Source: Amorphus orientalis (lineage in GTDB: Bacteria; Pseudomonadota; Alphaproteobacteria; Rhizobiales; Amorphaceae). From it: a stretch of DNA of 64,000 bases. The notes beneath the pieces are model-generated. The model was given only the letters and a program-made list of their open reading frames with translations. It made no database searches and was not told where the DNA came from. Position 1 is the stretch's first letter. Each line of letters starts with the position of its first letter. The position numbers and the translations under genes were made by a program. The DNA lies in NCBI RefSeq assembly GCF_030814015.1, contig NZ_JAUSUL010000001.1:62001-126000 (forward strand). The letters are read 5' to 3'. Positions 40,539-48,260 of this stretch are shown here, in pieces.

Positions 40539-42107
40539 ATGAAATCGAGATATGCGTTATTTTGCCTAGCGGCCGGGTCGCTGCTGGTGCCGACGATCGC
40601 CTCGGCCCAGAACATGCACAGCTTCTCGCAGGGGCCGGCGACGGTCGATCTCTCGGAGGTCGCGGCGCGACCGGCGAAGGCCTGCGACGACTTGGCATTC
40701 CTGACCACCTACGATTACACGATCTTCGGCGCCGAACTCGTTCCGGCATCGGGTGAGACACCGGAGCATTGCCGGCTCGACGGCTTCATCCGGCCTGAAA
40801 TCCGGTTCGAGGTGAACCTGCCGACCGACTGGAACGGCCGCTTCTACATGCACGGCAACGGCGGCTTTGCGGGAACCCAGCCCGGGCAAGGCAGCCGCGG
40901 CGCGACCCGCGATGCCGCCCTCGCCCAGGGGTTCGCCACCGCCTACACCGACACCGGGCACGATTCCAACGTGTTCCCGCTGGCAACGTTCGCCTTCAAG
41001 GACATGGCGGCTGAAGTCGATTACAGCTACCGGTCCATTTATCTCACGGCAATCACTGCCCAGGATCTGGTCGCCGACTACTACGGGCAGCCCGACAGCT
41101 ATTCCTACTGGGATGGCTGTTCCACGGGCGGCCGGCAGGGCCTGGTCTTTGCCCAGCGCTTCCCGACGGTCTTCGACGGCATCGTCGCCGGCGCTCCGGT
41201 GCTGAACTTCACCGACATCATGATCGAGTTCGTCTGGAACACCCTGGCGCTGGAGAGCGCCGAGACGCTGACCGCCGGGCAACTGAAAACGATGTCCGAC
41301 GTCGTCTACGAGAAATGCGACGCGGTCGACGGCGCCCAGGACGGCCTGATCCGGGATCCGCGCCAATGCGCATTCGATCCGGCGACGGACCTGCCCGTCT
41401 GCACCGGCGAGGCGTCGGATTCCTGCCTGACGCAGGCGCAGGTCGACGCCGTCAGCCGTGTGTACGGCGGCACGATGAGCAACGGCAGGACCTACTTTCC
41501 GGGCCAGCCGGTGAGCGCAGAGCGTGCCGACGCGAAAGGCAATTCCGGCTGGAACGGCTGGCTGGTCAGTGATGGGCCGAGCCGCCAGGCCCAGTACGGC
41601 CGGTCGTTCATGGAAAACATGGCCTTCCTGCCGGACGACCCTGACCGTGATTGGCGCTCTTTCGACTTCGACAAAGACCCTTCCCAGATCACGACGATCC
41701 GCAAACTTCTCGATACGACCAACCCCGATCTGAGCGCCTTCCACGAGGCTGGTGGACACATGCTCACCTACTTCGGCTGGGCCGACACGGCGCTCAATCC
41801 GATGATGGGGATCGGGTATTACGAGGACGTCATGTCCAAAATGGGTAACGCCACCGCTGACACCTACCGGCTCTTCATGGTGCCGGGCATGTTCCATTGC
41901 CGCGGCGGCGTAGGTCCGGAAGAAATCGACGCGATGGCGGCCATGGTCGACTGGGTCGAGGGCGGTGTCGCACCCGATCGTCTGATCGCGACCACCCGGG
42001 GCAAGCCTGACGGCGCCACGCAGCTGCTCTGCCCCTACCCGGAGAAGGTGACCTATTCCGGCGAAGGCAGCCCGATGAAGGCGGAGAACTGGAACTGCGC
42101 CCGCTAG
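40539..42107 (+). CDS. secreted tannase/feruloyl-esterase-family protein
   Basis: A 522-residue exported esterase of the tannase family. Signal peptide residues 1-24 (MKSRYALFCLAAGSLLVPTI, cleavage after ASAQ). The nucleophile is in 'WDGCSTGGRQG' and the catalytic His in 'GMFHCRGG'; the cysteines next to Ser and His match the CS-D-HC disulfide arrangement of the family, so the active site is intact. It should hydrolyse aromatic or acyl esters in the periplasm or outside the cell. The start is the ATG at 40539 (AGGA 10 nt upstream); an ATG three codons earlier lies too near that site. It stands alone between the sulfur-type locus and the island; a strong hairpin follows. Confidence 0.88.
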   Translation: MKSRYALFCLAAGSLLVPTIASAQNMHSFSQGPATVDLSEVAARPAKACDDLAFLTTYDYTIFGAELVPASGETPEHCRLDGFIRPEIRFEVNLPTDWNGRFYMHGNGGFAGTQPGQGSRGATRDAALAQGFATAYTDTGHDSNVFPLATFAFKDMAAEVDYSYRSIYLTAITAQDLVADYYGQPDSYSYWDGCSTGGRQGLVFAQRFPTVFDGIVAGAPVLNFTDIMIEFVWNTLALESAETLTAGQLKTMSDVVYEKCDAVDGAQDGLIRDPRQCAFDPATDLPVCTGEASDSCLTQAQVDAVSRVYGGTMSNGRTYFPGQPVSAERADAKGNSGWNGWLVSDGPSRQAQYGRSFMENMAFLPDDPDRDWRSFDFDKDPSQITTIRKLLDTTNPDLSAFHEAGGHMLTYFGWADTALNPMMGIGYYEDVMSKMGNATADTYRLFMVPGMFHCRGGVGPEEIDAMAAMVDWVEGGVAPDRLIATTRGKPDGATQLLCPYPEKVTYSGEGSPMKAENWNCAR

Positions 42108-42145
42108 ACGCCTGCGCGGCCCGACGCAACGCTTCAACCGGTCAA

Positions 42146-42170
42146 GGCAGGCGGGCCCGCCCCGCCTGCC
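42146..42170 (+). terminator. strong stem-loop after the tannase-family gene
   Basis: GGCAGGCGGG, loop CCCGC, CCCGCCTGCC: a perfect 10-bp stem 39 bp after the stop. No T-run, so either a Rho-type end or a decay barrier. Confidence 0.5.
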
Positions 42171-42279
42171 ACATGCGCCAACCCGGCCGGGTTTCGGCAG
42201 CGGGAGATGGCGCGGCGCGCCGGTCGCCGAGCACCCTCAGCAGCGGTCGTCCAAGGCCTTCAGGCCGGCCTGCCCTGCA

Positions 42280-42321
42280 TCAACGGAAAGGACTTTTTGG
42301 GGAAATGGTGCCAGGGGCGGA
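42280..42321. other. left attachment-site duplication (attL-like)
   Basis: 42 bp reading TCAACGGAAAGGACTTTT onward to CCAGGGGCGGA, matching 47802-47844 with only a few gaps and substitutions. The match covers the tRNA-Phe 3' end and its downstream flank. Confidence 0.7.
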
Positions 42322-42442
42322 CTATGCCGATCAGAGCATCAAGCCATTGATCCAAAAGGCTTTTTCCGAGGAGCCTCTTCAGCGTATGTGTACCAGTTGT
42401 GCGACCAGCCGGCAACCGATCGGGCAGTTGGATTCCGCCCCC

Positions 42443-42460
42443 GGAATCGAACCACAGACA
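42443..42460. other. second tRNA-Phe fragment inside the left boundary
   Basis: GGAATCGAACCACAGACA differs at one base from the T-arm complement of tRNA-Phe at 47842-47859. It begins at the tRNA base where the 42280-42321 copy ends, 121 bp further in. No complete cloverleaf can be drawn around it. Confidence 0.55.
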
Positions 42461-42476
42461 GCACTTCGGCTATGAC

Positions 42477-42926
42477 CTAACGACGCCGGGCCGCCGAAGG
42501 CTCAGGACGGCTCAGGGCGAAGTTGTTGCGGTAGCTATCGAACAGGTCCGCCACCTCGTCGATGCGGAACTCGGCGACATCGACTACCCCTTTGCCCTTG
42601 TACGTTCGGGCGCACGCGTCACTCACATCGCGGGGGACCAGATAGATGCCTCGCTCGCCAGCCCCTTCCCTCGGTACGATCACGATCGCCAGCCAGTCGA
42701 AGACGTCGTACTTGCGGTAGTCGACGAAAGCCGAGCCCTTCGAGAATGTCCGTCCCTTGACGGAGATCCGTTGCGGCAGCGTGCCCGGTGGCTGGGCCAC
42801 GAGATCATAGCCCGGCCAATAGTCCGGGGCCTTCATGGTCGGAATACCGGCGAAGGTTAGCTCGGCGGCAACAAGCAGCTCACAGGCGTCGCCGAACTGC
42901 TTCGTGGTGTAGGGCTTGGCGGCCAT
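42477..42926 (-). CDS. small protein with possible PD-(D/E)XK nuclease fold
   Basis: A 149-residue soluble protein. 'FGDACELLVAAELTFAGI' looks like the first helix of PD-(D/E)XK folds, followed by 'GYDLVAQPPG' (candidate Asp D41) and 'RISVKGR' (candidate Lys K57) on the next strand, the arrangement of restriction-like and intron-type endonuclease domains; the middle acidic residue of the E-x-K motif is not obvious, so activity is uncertain. GGGAGATGAC precedes the ATG at 42926. First gene inside the island's left end, convergent with chromosome-side DNA. It may be a defence, repair or immunity-type protein, but no partner was identified. Confidence 0.5.
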   Translation of the reverse strand: MAAKPYTTKQFGDACELLVAAELTFAGIPTMKAPDYWPGYDLVAQPPGTLPQRISVKGRTFSKGSAFVDYRKYDVFDWLAIVIVPREGAGERGIYLVPRDVSDACARTYKGKGVVDVAEFRIDEVADLFDSYRNNFALSRPEPSAARRR

Positions 42927-43086
42927 GTCATCTCCCAAACACAGGCTCGTTCCGTTGCACACTATACAGGGAGGACAACCTCCCGCGCGGTCCTGAGTGC
43001 TCTACGTAGCGGGGTTGTCAGGAGGCTTGGCGGACCTTCATAGAGGCGGCTCCGGATTATCCTGCAATGAGGCCAGACCTGACCCT

Positions 43087-43944
43087 ATGAGCGGACAGCA
43101 GACCATCGCCAGCCGCACCATCGACGACCTGCGGCAACTGCCGTTCCATGTCGCTCTCGACCTGCTTCGATCGGCGGAATCCATTGTCGTTCCGGGCGAT
43201 ACCTCACCGGAAAGCCTGCCGGTCGCCGACATCGTCACGCTGGAGAACGTCTTCCAGCACCGCGTTGACGAAGGGACCGAGCTGGAGCGCGAACAGCACG
43301 CCAAAGACCTCGCGATCGCCCTCAAGCAGAAGCCGCCGGAGGACCGGACCCTCGACCCGATCCTGGTCAAGCGGCTGGAGGATCAGTGGGTCTGTATTGA
43401 TGGCCATCACCGGCTCGCCGCCTACGAGAAGGCCGGCGTGACCAGAGCACCGGTGCAGGCGTTCGAGGGTTCCGTGGATGACGCCCTCAGGGCAGCCGCT
43501 CGGGAAAACACGAAGGCAAAGCTCTCCTTCACCAAGCGGGACCGAATGAACCTCGCGTGGCGCATGACGACCCAGCGGGTCGGGTCGAAGCGGGAGGTCT
43601 CCCAGGAGGCCGGCATTTCCACGTCCCAGGTCGGGAAGATGCGGAAGATGCGCGAAGACATCGAAGCTGTCGGTGAGAAGCCCGAAAGGATGACCTACCG
43701 GGAAGCCATGAGCTTCCTGAGTGACACGTCCGCCGACCGGGACGAAGGTTGGGAGGACCGGCAGATCGCCGACTTCGAGCGGCGACTCTCCAAGGAGTTC
43801 GGCAAGAGCCTCCACAAGAACGCCAGCCTGTTCGCCACCGCCTTAGGCAACTTCAGTCCATCGGCCGTGAGGGCCATCGTACAGGACTACGCCAAGGAAC
43901 ACCGCGAAGCAATTGAAGCAATCCTCGGCGAGGAAGACGAGTAA
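43087..43944 (+). CDS. ParB-like nuclease-domain protein
   Basis: A 285-residue protein. The ParB/sulfiredoxin-like domain is recognised by 'LDPILVKRLEDQWVCIDGHHRLAAYEKAG' with the GHHRL motif (GxxR box), followed by a region with an HTH-like 'SKREVSQEAGISTSQVGKM' resembling KorB/ParB DNA-binding helices. The start is the ATG at 43087 (MSGQQT); upstream in-frame residues are not conserved-looking. No parA lies next to it, so it is more likely an element-encoded regulator or ParB-type CTPase/nuclease than a partition system. A 7-bp inverted repeat lies just after its stop. Confidence 0.75.
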   Translation: MSGQQTIASRTIDDLRQLPFHVALDLLRSAESIVVPGDTSPESLPVADIVTLENVFQHRVDEGTELEREQHAKDLAIALKQKPPEDRTLDPILVKRLEDQWVCIDGHHRLAAYEKAGVTRAPVQAFEGSVDDALRAAARENTKAKLSFTKRDRMNLAWRMTTQRVGSKREVSQEAGISTSQVGKMRKMREDIEAVGEKPERMTYREAMSFLSDTSADRDEGWEDRQIADFERRLSKEFGKSLHKNASLFATALGNFSPSAVRAIVQDYAKEHREAIEAILGEEDE

Positions 43945-43947
43945 GGT

Positions 43948-43979
43948 CTGTACACCCCTTGGCTGTCCAGAATGTACAG
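43948..43979. repeat. inverted repeat after the ParB-like gene
   Basis: CTGTACA-N18-TGTACAG, perfect 7-bp arms, 4 bp after the stop codon. The spacing is wide for a terminator; a protein-binding site is possible. The rest of 43980-44239 shows no gene. Confidence 0.4.
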
Positions 43980-44239
43980 GCAGACGGCTTCATCTGGCTC
44001 ACAGACTACTTCCGGAATATGCGGCGGGAAAATCTGAGAGGGCATTTGTTACTATGAGCGCCGTCTCAGTTCCCCCATGGTGGGGGTGTCTGGCCGTTGC
44101 TGTTTGTGTGCGAGAATAGGTGTTTTTGCGCAGACTGAACTTGCAAGATCGTGCCACAGCTGAGACAGGCTGTACATTGAGCACGTTACGCTAACCAGCG
44201 CGTTTAGAGTTCCAGCTGTATAAGTTCTACGGGGACAAC

Positions 44240-44629
44240 ATGGGCAGGAATGATAGGGTCGTCTTCGGCCTTTTCGGCATCGGCGTTCCAATAGTAGCTC
44301 TACTCGGCCTCATTTCACCAAGCCGAAACACATTTGTCATTTACTCACATTTAGTACTTCTCTTCCTCGCCGGCATTGGCTACATCCTCCTGACTGAGAA
44401 CAAGATTAAAAAACTATACCGGTCCCAAAAAGATATAATCACCGAGATCGTATATGCATCCGTGATATCAATTTTCTTTGGCATCGGAGGCTTTATAATT
44501 GCTTCAGATAGCACTTCCCGAATGGCTTACGACGAAGCCGCCCTCTTCGGACTTCTGCTGTATGCTATATCAACGATACTTCTTTCGCTGATATTCTTAA
44601 TAGTCCGTTGGGCAAGAAATCGAGGTTAG
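44240..44629 (+). CDS. small AT-rich predicted membrane protein, unknown
   Basis: A 129-residue protein that I do not recognise. It has four hydrophobic helices (about residues 7-24, 34-50, 68-87 and 99-122) with a basic cytoplasmic loop 'NKIKKLYRSQK' between helices 2 and 3. Codon use is far AT-richer than in the flanking chromosome (Ile ATA/ATT, Leu TTA), a clear sign of foreign origin. It lies between the ParB-like and resolvase genes of the island. Small membrane proteins in such positions can be effectors of defence systems, but nothing here demonstrates it. Confidence 0.6.
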   Translation: MGRNDRVVFGLFGIGVPIVALLGLISPSRNTFVIYSHLVLLFLAGIGYILLTENKIKKLYRSQKDIITEIVYASVISIFFGIGGFIIASDSTSRMAYDEAALFGLLLYAISTILLSLIFLIVRWARNRG

Positions 44630-44770
44630 CCGTCTTGATGTGTCAATGACGTATACCCCTGCGAGACATCGCGGCGAGACACTTTCCGCGTCCCATAAGG
44701 GTTGATATTTGGATTCTGAGACGCTAGGTGCGGATGGTCTAGAGCCAAACGAGACACCTGGAGCCTCGCC

Positions 44771-45316
44771 ATGTCGACCTACGGATACGCCCGCGTCAGC
44801 ACCATCGATCAGGACCTGTCCTCCCAGGTGGAGACCCTCAAGGCGCACGGCTGTGAGTGCGTCCGGGAGGAGAAGCGCAGCGGGACCAGCCGCAAGGACC
44901 GTACCGAGCTGGGCATACTGATGGACTTCCTGAAGGAGGGCGACACGCTCATGGTCACGCGGGTCGATCGGCTCGCCCGGTCCATCGGGGACCTTCAGGA
45001 CATCGTTCGGGACCTCCGGCAGAAGGGCGTCGCCACAGAGCAGCCCATCGATACCTCAACGGCAGCCGGCAAGGCCTTCCTGGACATGCTCGGGGTGTTC
45101 GCCGAGTTCGAGACGAACCTTCGGAAGGAACGTCAGATGGAGGGGATTGAGAAGGCCAAGGCGCGGGGAGTCTACAAGGGCCGCAAGCCGTCAATCGACA
45201 CGGCAGAGATCGCCCGGCTCAAGGCTGAAGGCCTCGGAGCAACGGCCATCGCCGAACGTCTCGGGATCGGCCGCGCCAGTGTCTACCGGTGCCTCGCCAA
45301 TGCCCACCAGAGCTAA
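44771..45316 (+). CDS. serine recombinase (resolvase/invertase family)
   Basis: A 181-residue small serine recombinase. The catalytic serine is S10 in 'GYARVSTIDQD', with the arginines of 'VTRVDRLARS' completing the active site, a long E helix ('FLDMLGVFAEFETNLRKERQ') and a C-terminal HTH ('LGATAIAERLGIGRASVYRCL') for DNA binding. GGAGCCTC precedes the ATG. Typical of Tn3-like resolvases or DNA invertases; no transposase or obvious inverted pair of crossover sites was found nearby, so its target is unknown. Convergent with the AT-rich orphan gene, overlapping it by 4 bp. Confidence 0.88.
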   Translation: MSTYGYARVSTIDQDLSSQVETLKAHGCECVREEKRSGTSRKDRTELGILMDFLKEGDTLMVTRVDRLARSIGDLQDIVRDLRQKGVATEQPIDTSTAAGKAFLDMLGVFAEFETNLRKERQMEGIEKAKARGVYKGRKPSIDTAEIARLKAEGLGATAIAERLGIGRASVYRCLANAHQS

Positions 45317-46041
45317 TACCGACTTCTGAGCGAAGTTAGTTCCTCCCCAATTCCCAGAAGCATGAAGCGCGTCGGGTATATGAGTTGCGCTATTTGAAGG
45401 GCTCCGATTCCAACCTGGACGCAGGTACTTAGAGCAAATTCGAGCGGATGCCCGTCCTCATGAAGATATATTGAATTGAACTGAATTATGTCTTCAGACC
45501 GAACCATGCTTGAGCTTAAAACGAATCCTTGCTCATTTGGGTGAGCTCCGTAGTCAATAAGCCTCTCATATAGTCTTTCATATTTTCCTGCGATATTCGG
45601 GGCCATCATTCTGAGATGTCGGATTATTTTACCGGCCGTAAATTCTTTACGAACAGCGGCTCGACTCTCCTTCGACTCACCTCTCTGCGCCCATAATTCC
45701 CACCGAGCCGAGTCAGATCCAATGTAAAAGCCATAAGCGGCCTGTTCTAAGCATACGCGGAGTATGGCATAGGCTTCATAAACTTGACCTCCCATAACCG
45801 AACTTACAGAGGCCCGAAAAGACGAGTGGGCTCGCAAAAGGAAATTCACTGGCGGAAAAGGAGTCGGGTTCATCGCCCCGTCGAGAAATCTTAAAAATAG
45901 ATTGTCAACATTACAGGCGTCGCCAAATTCTGTTTTTTTGTGATGAAACGTAGCGAACTGGTTTGCGCGGAAATTTTCTATGTATGCTGTTAGCTTGTCA
46001 TCGCCCCAGCCGGGAGGGGGGCTTCTGTTTGACCTGTCCAC
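45313..46041 (-). CDS. AT-rich orphan protein of the island
   Basis: A 242-residue protein that I cannot assign with confidence. It is mostly helical and soluble, with 'FLLRAHSSFRASVSSVMGGQVYEAYAILRVCLEQAAYGFYI' as its most ordered stretch and 'YERLIDYGAHPNEQGF' near the middle; the pattern recalls the DUF5677-type group of uncharacterised helical proteins. The codon usage is AT-richer than flanking genes, indicating acquisition. It sits between the resolvase and integrase, the usual cargo position of such islands. Confidence 0.6.
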   Translation of the reverse strand: MDRSNRSPPPGWGDDKLTAYIENFRANQFATFHHKKTEFGDACNVDNLFLRFLDGAMNPTPFPPVNFLLRAHSSFRASVSSVMGGQVYEAYAILRVCLEQAAYGFYIGSDSARWELWAQRGESKESRAAVRKEFTAGKIIRHLRMMAPNIAGKYERLYERLIDYGAHPNEQGFVLSSSMVRSEDIIQFNSIYLHEDGHPLEFALSTCVQVGIGALQIAQLIYPTRFMLLGIGEELTSLRSRY

Positions 46042-46080
46042 TTGAATGGCGTCCTTGGTGCGCGACTAAGGGCACATCGC

Positions 46081-47742
46081 TTAGGCCGATACAGAATAAT
46101 ACTGCCAGTAGCCCGGAAATCGCTCAACTCCCTCCCGCATCGTGCTCATCGGCACCTCACCATAAGCCTCGCCGACGTTTGACGGTGCGTGGCCGGTGAT
46201 CTCGTGGAGGACCCGTTCCGGGACGCCAACACGCCTTCCTTCGGTCACGAACCGGTGCCGCCATGCGTGGTTCGGCTGGACGTCCGGGTCCGGCACGACT
46301 TTTCGGGCAAACTCTGCCAGCCGGGTCTTTGTGGTGCGCCATGATGCGGTGATGTCGCCGACCTTGTCGGGCGTCACGAACAGGCGATCATCCGGCGCAC
46401 CTTCAACGAACTCGATAAAGCCCTGTTCAATCAAATGCGGATGCAAGGGCACGTCCCGCATGTCCTTGTCCTTCACCCACCCGGCATCCGGCGTGATCCG
46501 GATGTACCACCCGCCGGCATCCCTGCGGACGTCCTGCTTGCGGAGCTGGACCATCTCGCCGACGCGAGCCCCGGTGTAGGCACACAGCCAGGGCACCCAC
46601 CGCTTGGCAGCGGCTAGTGTCGGACGCTCGCGGCGACCGGGCCGGTAGGCCAAGGACAAGTCAAGGATCAAGCGGGCTTCCTCGTCGGAGAAGCTCTTGG
46701 AGCGCTTCCGTGCCGCCCTGGGAAGCTTCACGGTGACGCCCTCAGCCGGGTTGGTCTCGATACGCCGGTTCCGAACGCCCCACCCGAACACGGTCTTGAG
46801 GCCGGCAAGATCGGAATCCTTGACGGTCTTCGGCGAGACCACCTTGCCGGTTCTCGGATTGACCTCCTTCAGTCGGGCGTCCTTGAAGGCGATCACGTCC
46901 TCAGGCGTGACCCGTGCCGCATCGTCGTGCTTGAGGTGCTTACGGAATTTACCCACGGCATGGCTGTAGGATTCCCGTGTCGCCCCACTGAGGCCAAGCG
47001 CCTTGGCTTCGGTCCACCAGTCGTCGAGAAGCTTCTGAAGGCTCACACGGGCCTGTGTGTTCGCCGCAGGCGCAGCACGCTTCGGTGCCGCCGACGTCCA
47101 GGAGGGGAAGCCCTTCCGCACCTCGTCCGGCGAATAGTCCCCTTCCGCGTTCCGCTTCAGCCGTTCGGCCGCACGGTCAAGCAGGTCGCCCGTTCTCCTG
47201 AGAAGCCGGTCGCGGCTGTCGTCGTCGATCTCAAGGCCGCGCCTGGATAGCACGAGGTCCGCTAACGGGCCGAAGGTGTGCTCATAGGCATTCCGGATTT
47301 GAGCATCCGTGGAGCCGATATGGATCGGCCAGCGCCCTTCCTTGGCGAGCCGGTTTCCTTCGATGACGGCATCCCACCTTTCCGGCGTCTCTGGATCGTC
47401 CTCGTATCGATCGACCACCAGCCCGTAGATCTCACCGGCAAGCGAAACGACCTGCTTTTGAGTGAGCCGCTGCGGTCCGTTCCGGATCGCTCGCCATTGC
47501 CGTTCAAGCTGGGCGGAGATATCCGCCTGCCGTTCCTTCGCCTCACCCGGCTCGGCGGTCCGGAGAGACACCTTGATCTCGCGGGTCTTCTCGGTGATCC
47601 GGCAGGGAACCGACGTGTCACCGACCTGGATCGTCAGCGTCCGGCCCTGAAGCTTCGGCAGGACGTCCTGCGGGATGCGCTTGCGGAAGAGGGGAAATCG
47701 GGACTCGGGCCGTCTCACTGGCTTCACGATCGCCCATAGCAT
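46081..47742 (-). CDS. tyrosine-type site-specific integrase
   Basis: A 553-residue tyrosine recombinase. The N-terminal arm domain ('FPLFRKRIPQDVLPKLQGR') is the type found in long island integrases, then a SAM-like core-binding domain ('KLLDDWWTEAKALGLSGATRESYSHAVGKFRKHL' region) and the catalytic domain with Arg in 'YTGARVGEM', HxxR in 'HAWRHRF', His in 'HEITGHAPS' and the nucleophile Tyr in 'VGEAYGEV'. All key residues are present, so it should be active. The start is the ATG at 47742; an upstream extension overlaps the attachment region. It lies 86 bp from the 3' end of tRNA-Phe, its target. Confidence 0.9.
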   Translation of the reverse strand: MLWAIVKPVRRPESRFPLFRKRIPQDVLPKLQGRTLTIQVGDTSVPCRITEKTREIKVSLRTAEPGEAKERQADISAQLERQWRAIRNGPQRLTQKQVVSLAGEIYGLVVDRYEDDPETPERWDAVIEGNRLAKEGRWPIHIGSTDAQIRNAYEHTFGPLADLVLSRRGLEIDDDSRDRLLRRTGDLLDRAAERLKRNAEGDYSPDEVRKGFPSWTSAAPKRAAPAANTQARVSLQKLLDDWWTEAKALGLSGATRESYSHAVGKFRKHLKHDDAARVTPEDVIAFKDARLKEVNPRTGKVVSPKTVKDSDLAGLKTVFGWGVRNRRIETNPAEGVTVKLPRAARKRSKSFSDEEARLILDLSLAYRPGRRERPTLAAAKRWVPWLCAYTGARVGEMVQLRKQDVRRDAGGWYIRITPDAGWVKDKDMRDVPLHPHLIEQGFIEFVEGAPDDRLFVTPDKVGDITASWRTTKTRLAEFARKVVPDPDVQPNHAWRHRFVTEGRRVGVPERVLHEITGHAPSNVGEAYGEVPMSTMREGVERFPGYWQYYSVSA

Positions 47743-47801
47743 GTGCCCCACCTTTGTGTACCAGTCGGGCGAGGCTATGCCCTGGAAATCACTCAACTAT
47801 T

Positions 47802-47844
47802 TCAACGGAAAGGACTTTTGGGGATGATGGTGCCCAGGGGCGGA
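47802..47844. other. right attachment site at tRNA-Phe 3' end (attR-like)
   Basis: 43 bp overlapping the last bases of tRNA-Phe and its downstream flank, repeated imperfectly at 42280-42321. The boundary runs through the CCA end and acceptor stem, the usual crossover zone for tRNA-targeting integrases. Confidence 0.7.
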
Positions 47845-47903
47845 ATCGAACCACCGACACTGCGATTTTCAGTCGCATGCTCTACCAACTGAGCTACCTG
47901 GGC
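47828..47903 (-). tRNA. tRNA-Phe (GAA)
   Basis: A 76-nt cloverleaf on the minus strand: acceptor GCCCAGG/CCTGGGC, D-arm GCTCAGTTGGTAGAGC, anticodon stem TGCGA/TCGCA around CTGAAAA (anticodon GAA), T-arm GGTGG-TTCGATT-CCGCC, discriminator A and an encoded CCA. The island abuts its 3' end and has kept the tRNA intact. About 350 bp on its other side (47904-48260) hold no gene that I can see. Confidence 0.95.
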
Positions 47904-48260
47904 GACCGGGACCACGGCAGGCGAGACCGCCTGCATCCCTCAGAGCGACGGTTTATAGAAAGTCGGCTCCGGCCTGTCCAGCCCCTGCAAGGGCGATCGG
48001 CGTTTTTGCCGGCCGACACCCGGAATCCGTTCCATTCGGTCGCGCACGCCCGCCCGTCCCGGCGATCCGCAAGATCGGAACGCCCTGCAGTCGGGTCCTG
48101 TTCAGACGGCTTCGATTTGAACGACAAGACCGTGTTCGACATGGAATTCCGCGCCGCCTGCTGTCGCTCGGACATGTCAGTCCGGAACGCAATTGCGCTG
48201 CCTGCTGAACCCGGAGCCCTCTCGTCTCGATCCGGTGGTCTGGCCTGATCGGACACTGCC

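Larger units (their letters stand above)
42280..47844. mobile_element. genomic island integrated in tRNA-Phe
   Basis: A roughly 5.6-kb island. It is bounded on the right by the 3' end of tRNA-Phe with the tyrosine integrase gene pointing away from it. On the left is an imperfect duplication of the same 43-bp tRNA-end region. Contents: PD-(D/E)XK-like protein, ParB-like protein, small membrane protein, serine recombinase, orphan protein and integrase. Two of the genes are visibly AT-richer than the surrounding chromosome. No conjugation, phage structural or plasmid replication genes are present, so it is a small integrative element or the remnant of one. Confidence 0.8.

Noticed and set aside
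42400-42475. Possible additional tRNA gene at the island's left end
   Set aside because: Only about 18 bp match a T-arm; no acceptor or anticodon stem can be paired.
43087-43944. ParAB partition locus or plasmid origin
   Set aside because: There is no ParA gene, no replication initiator and no iteron array around the ParB-like gene.
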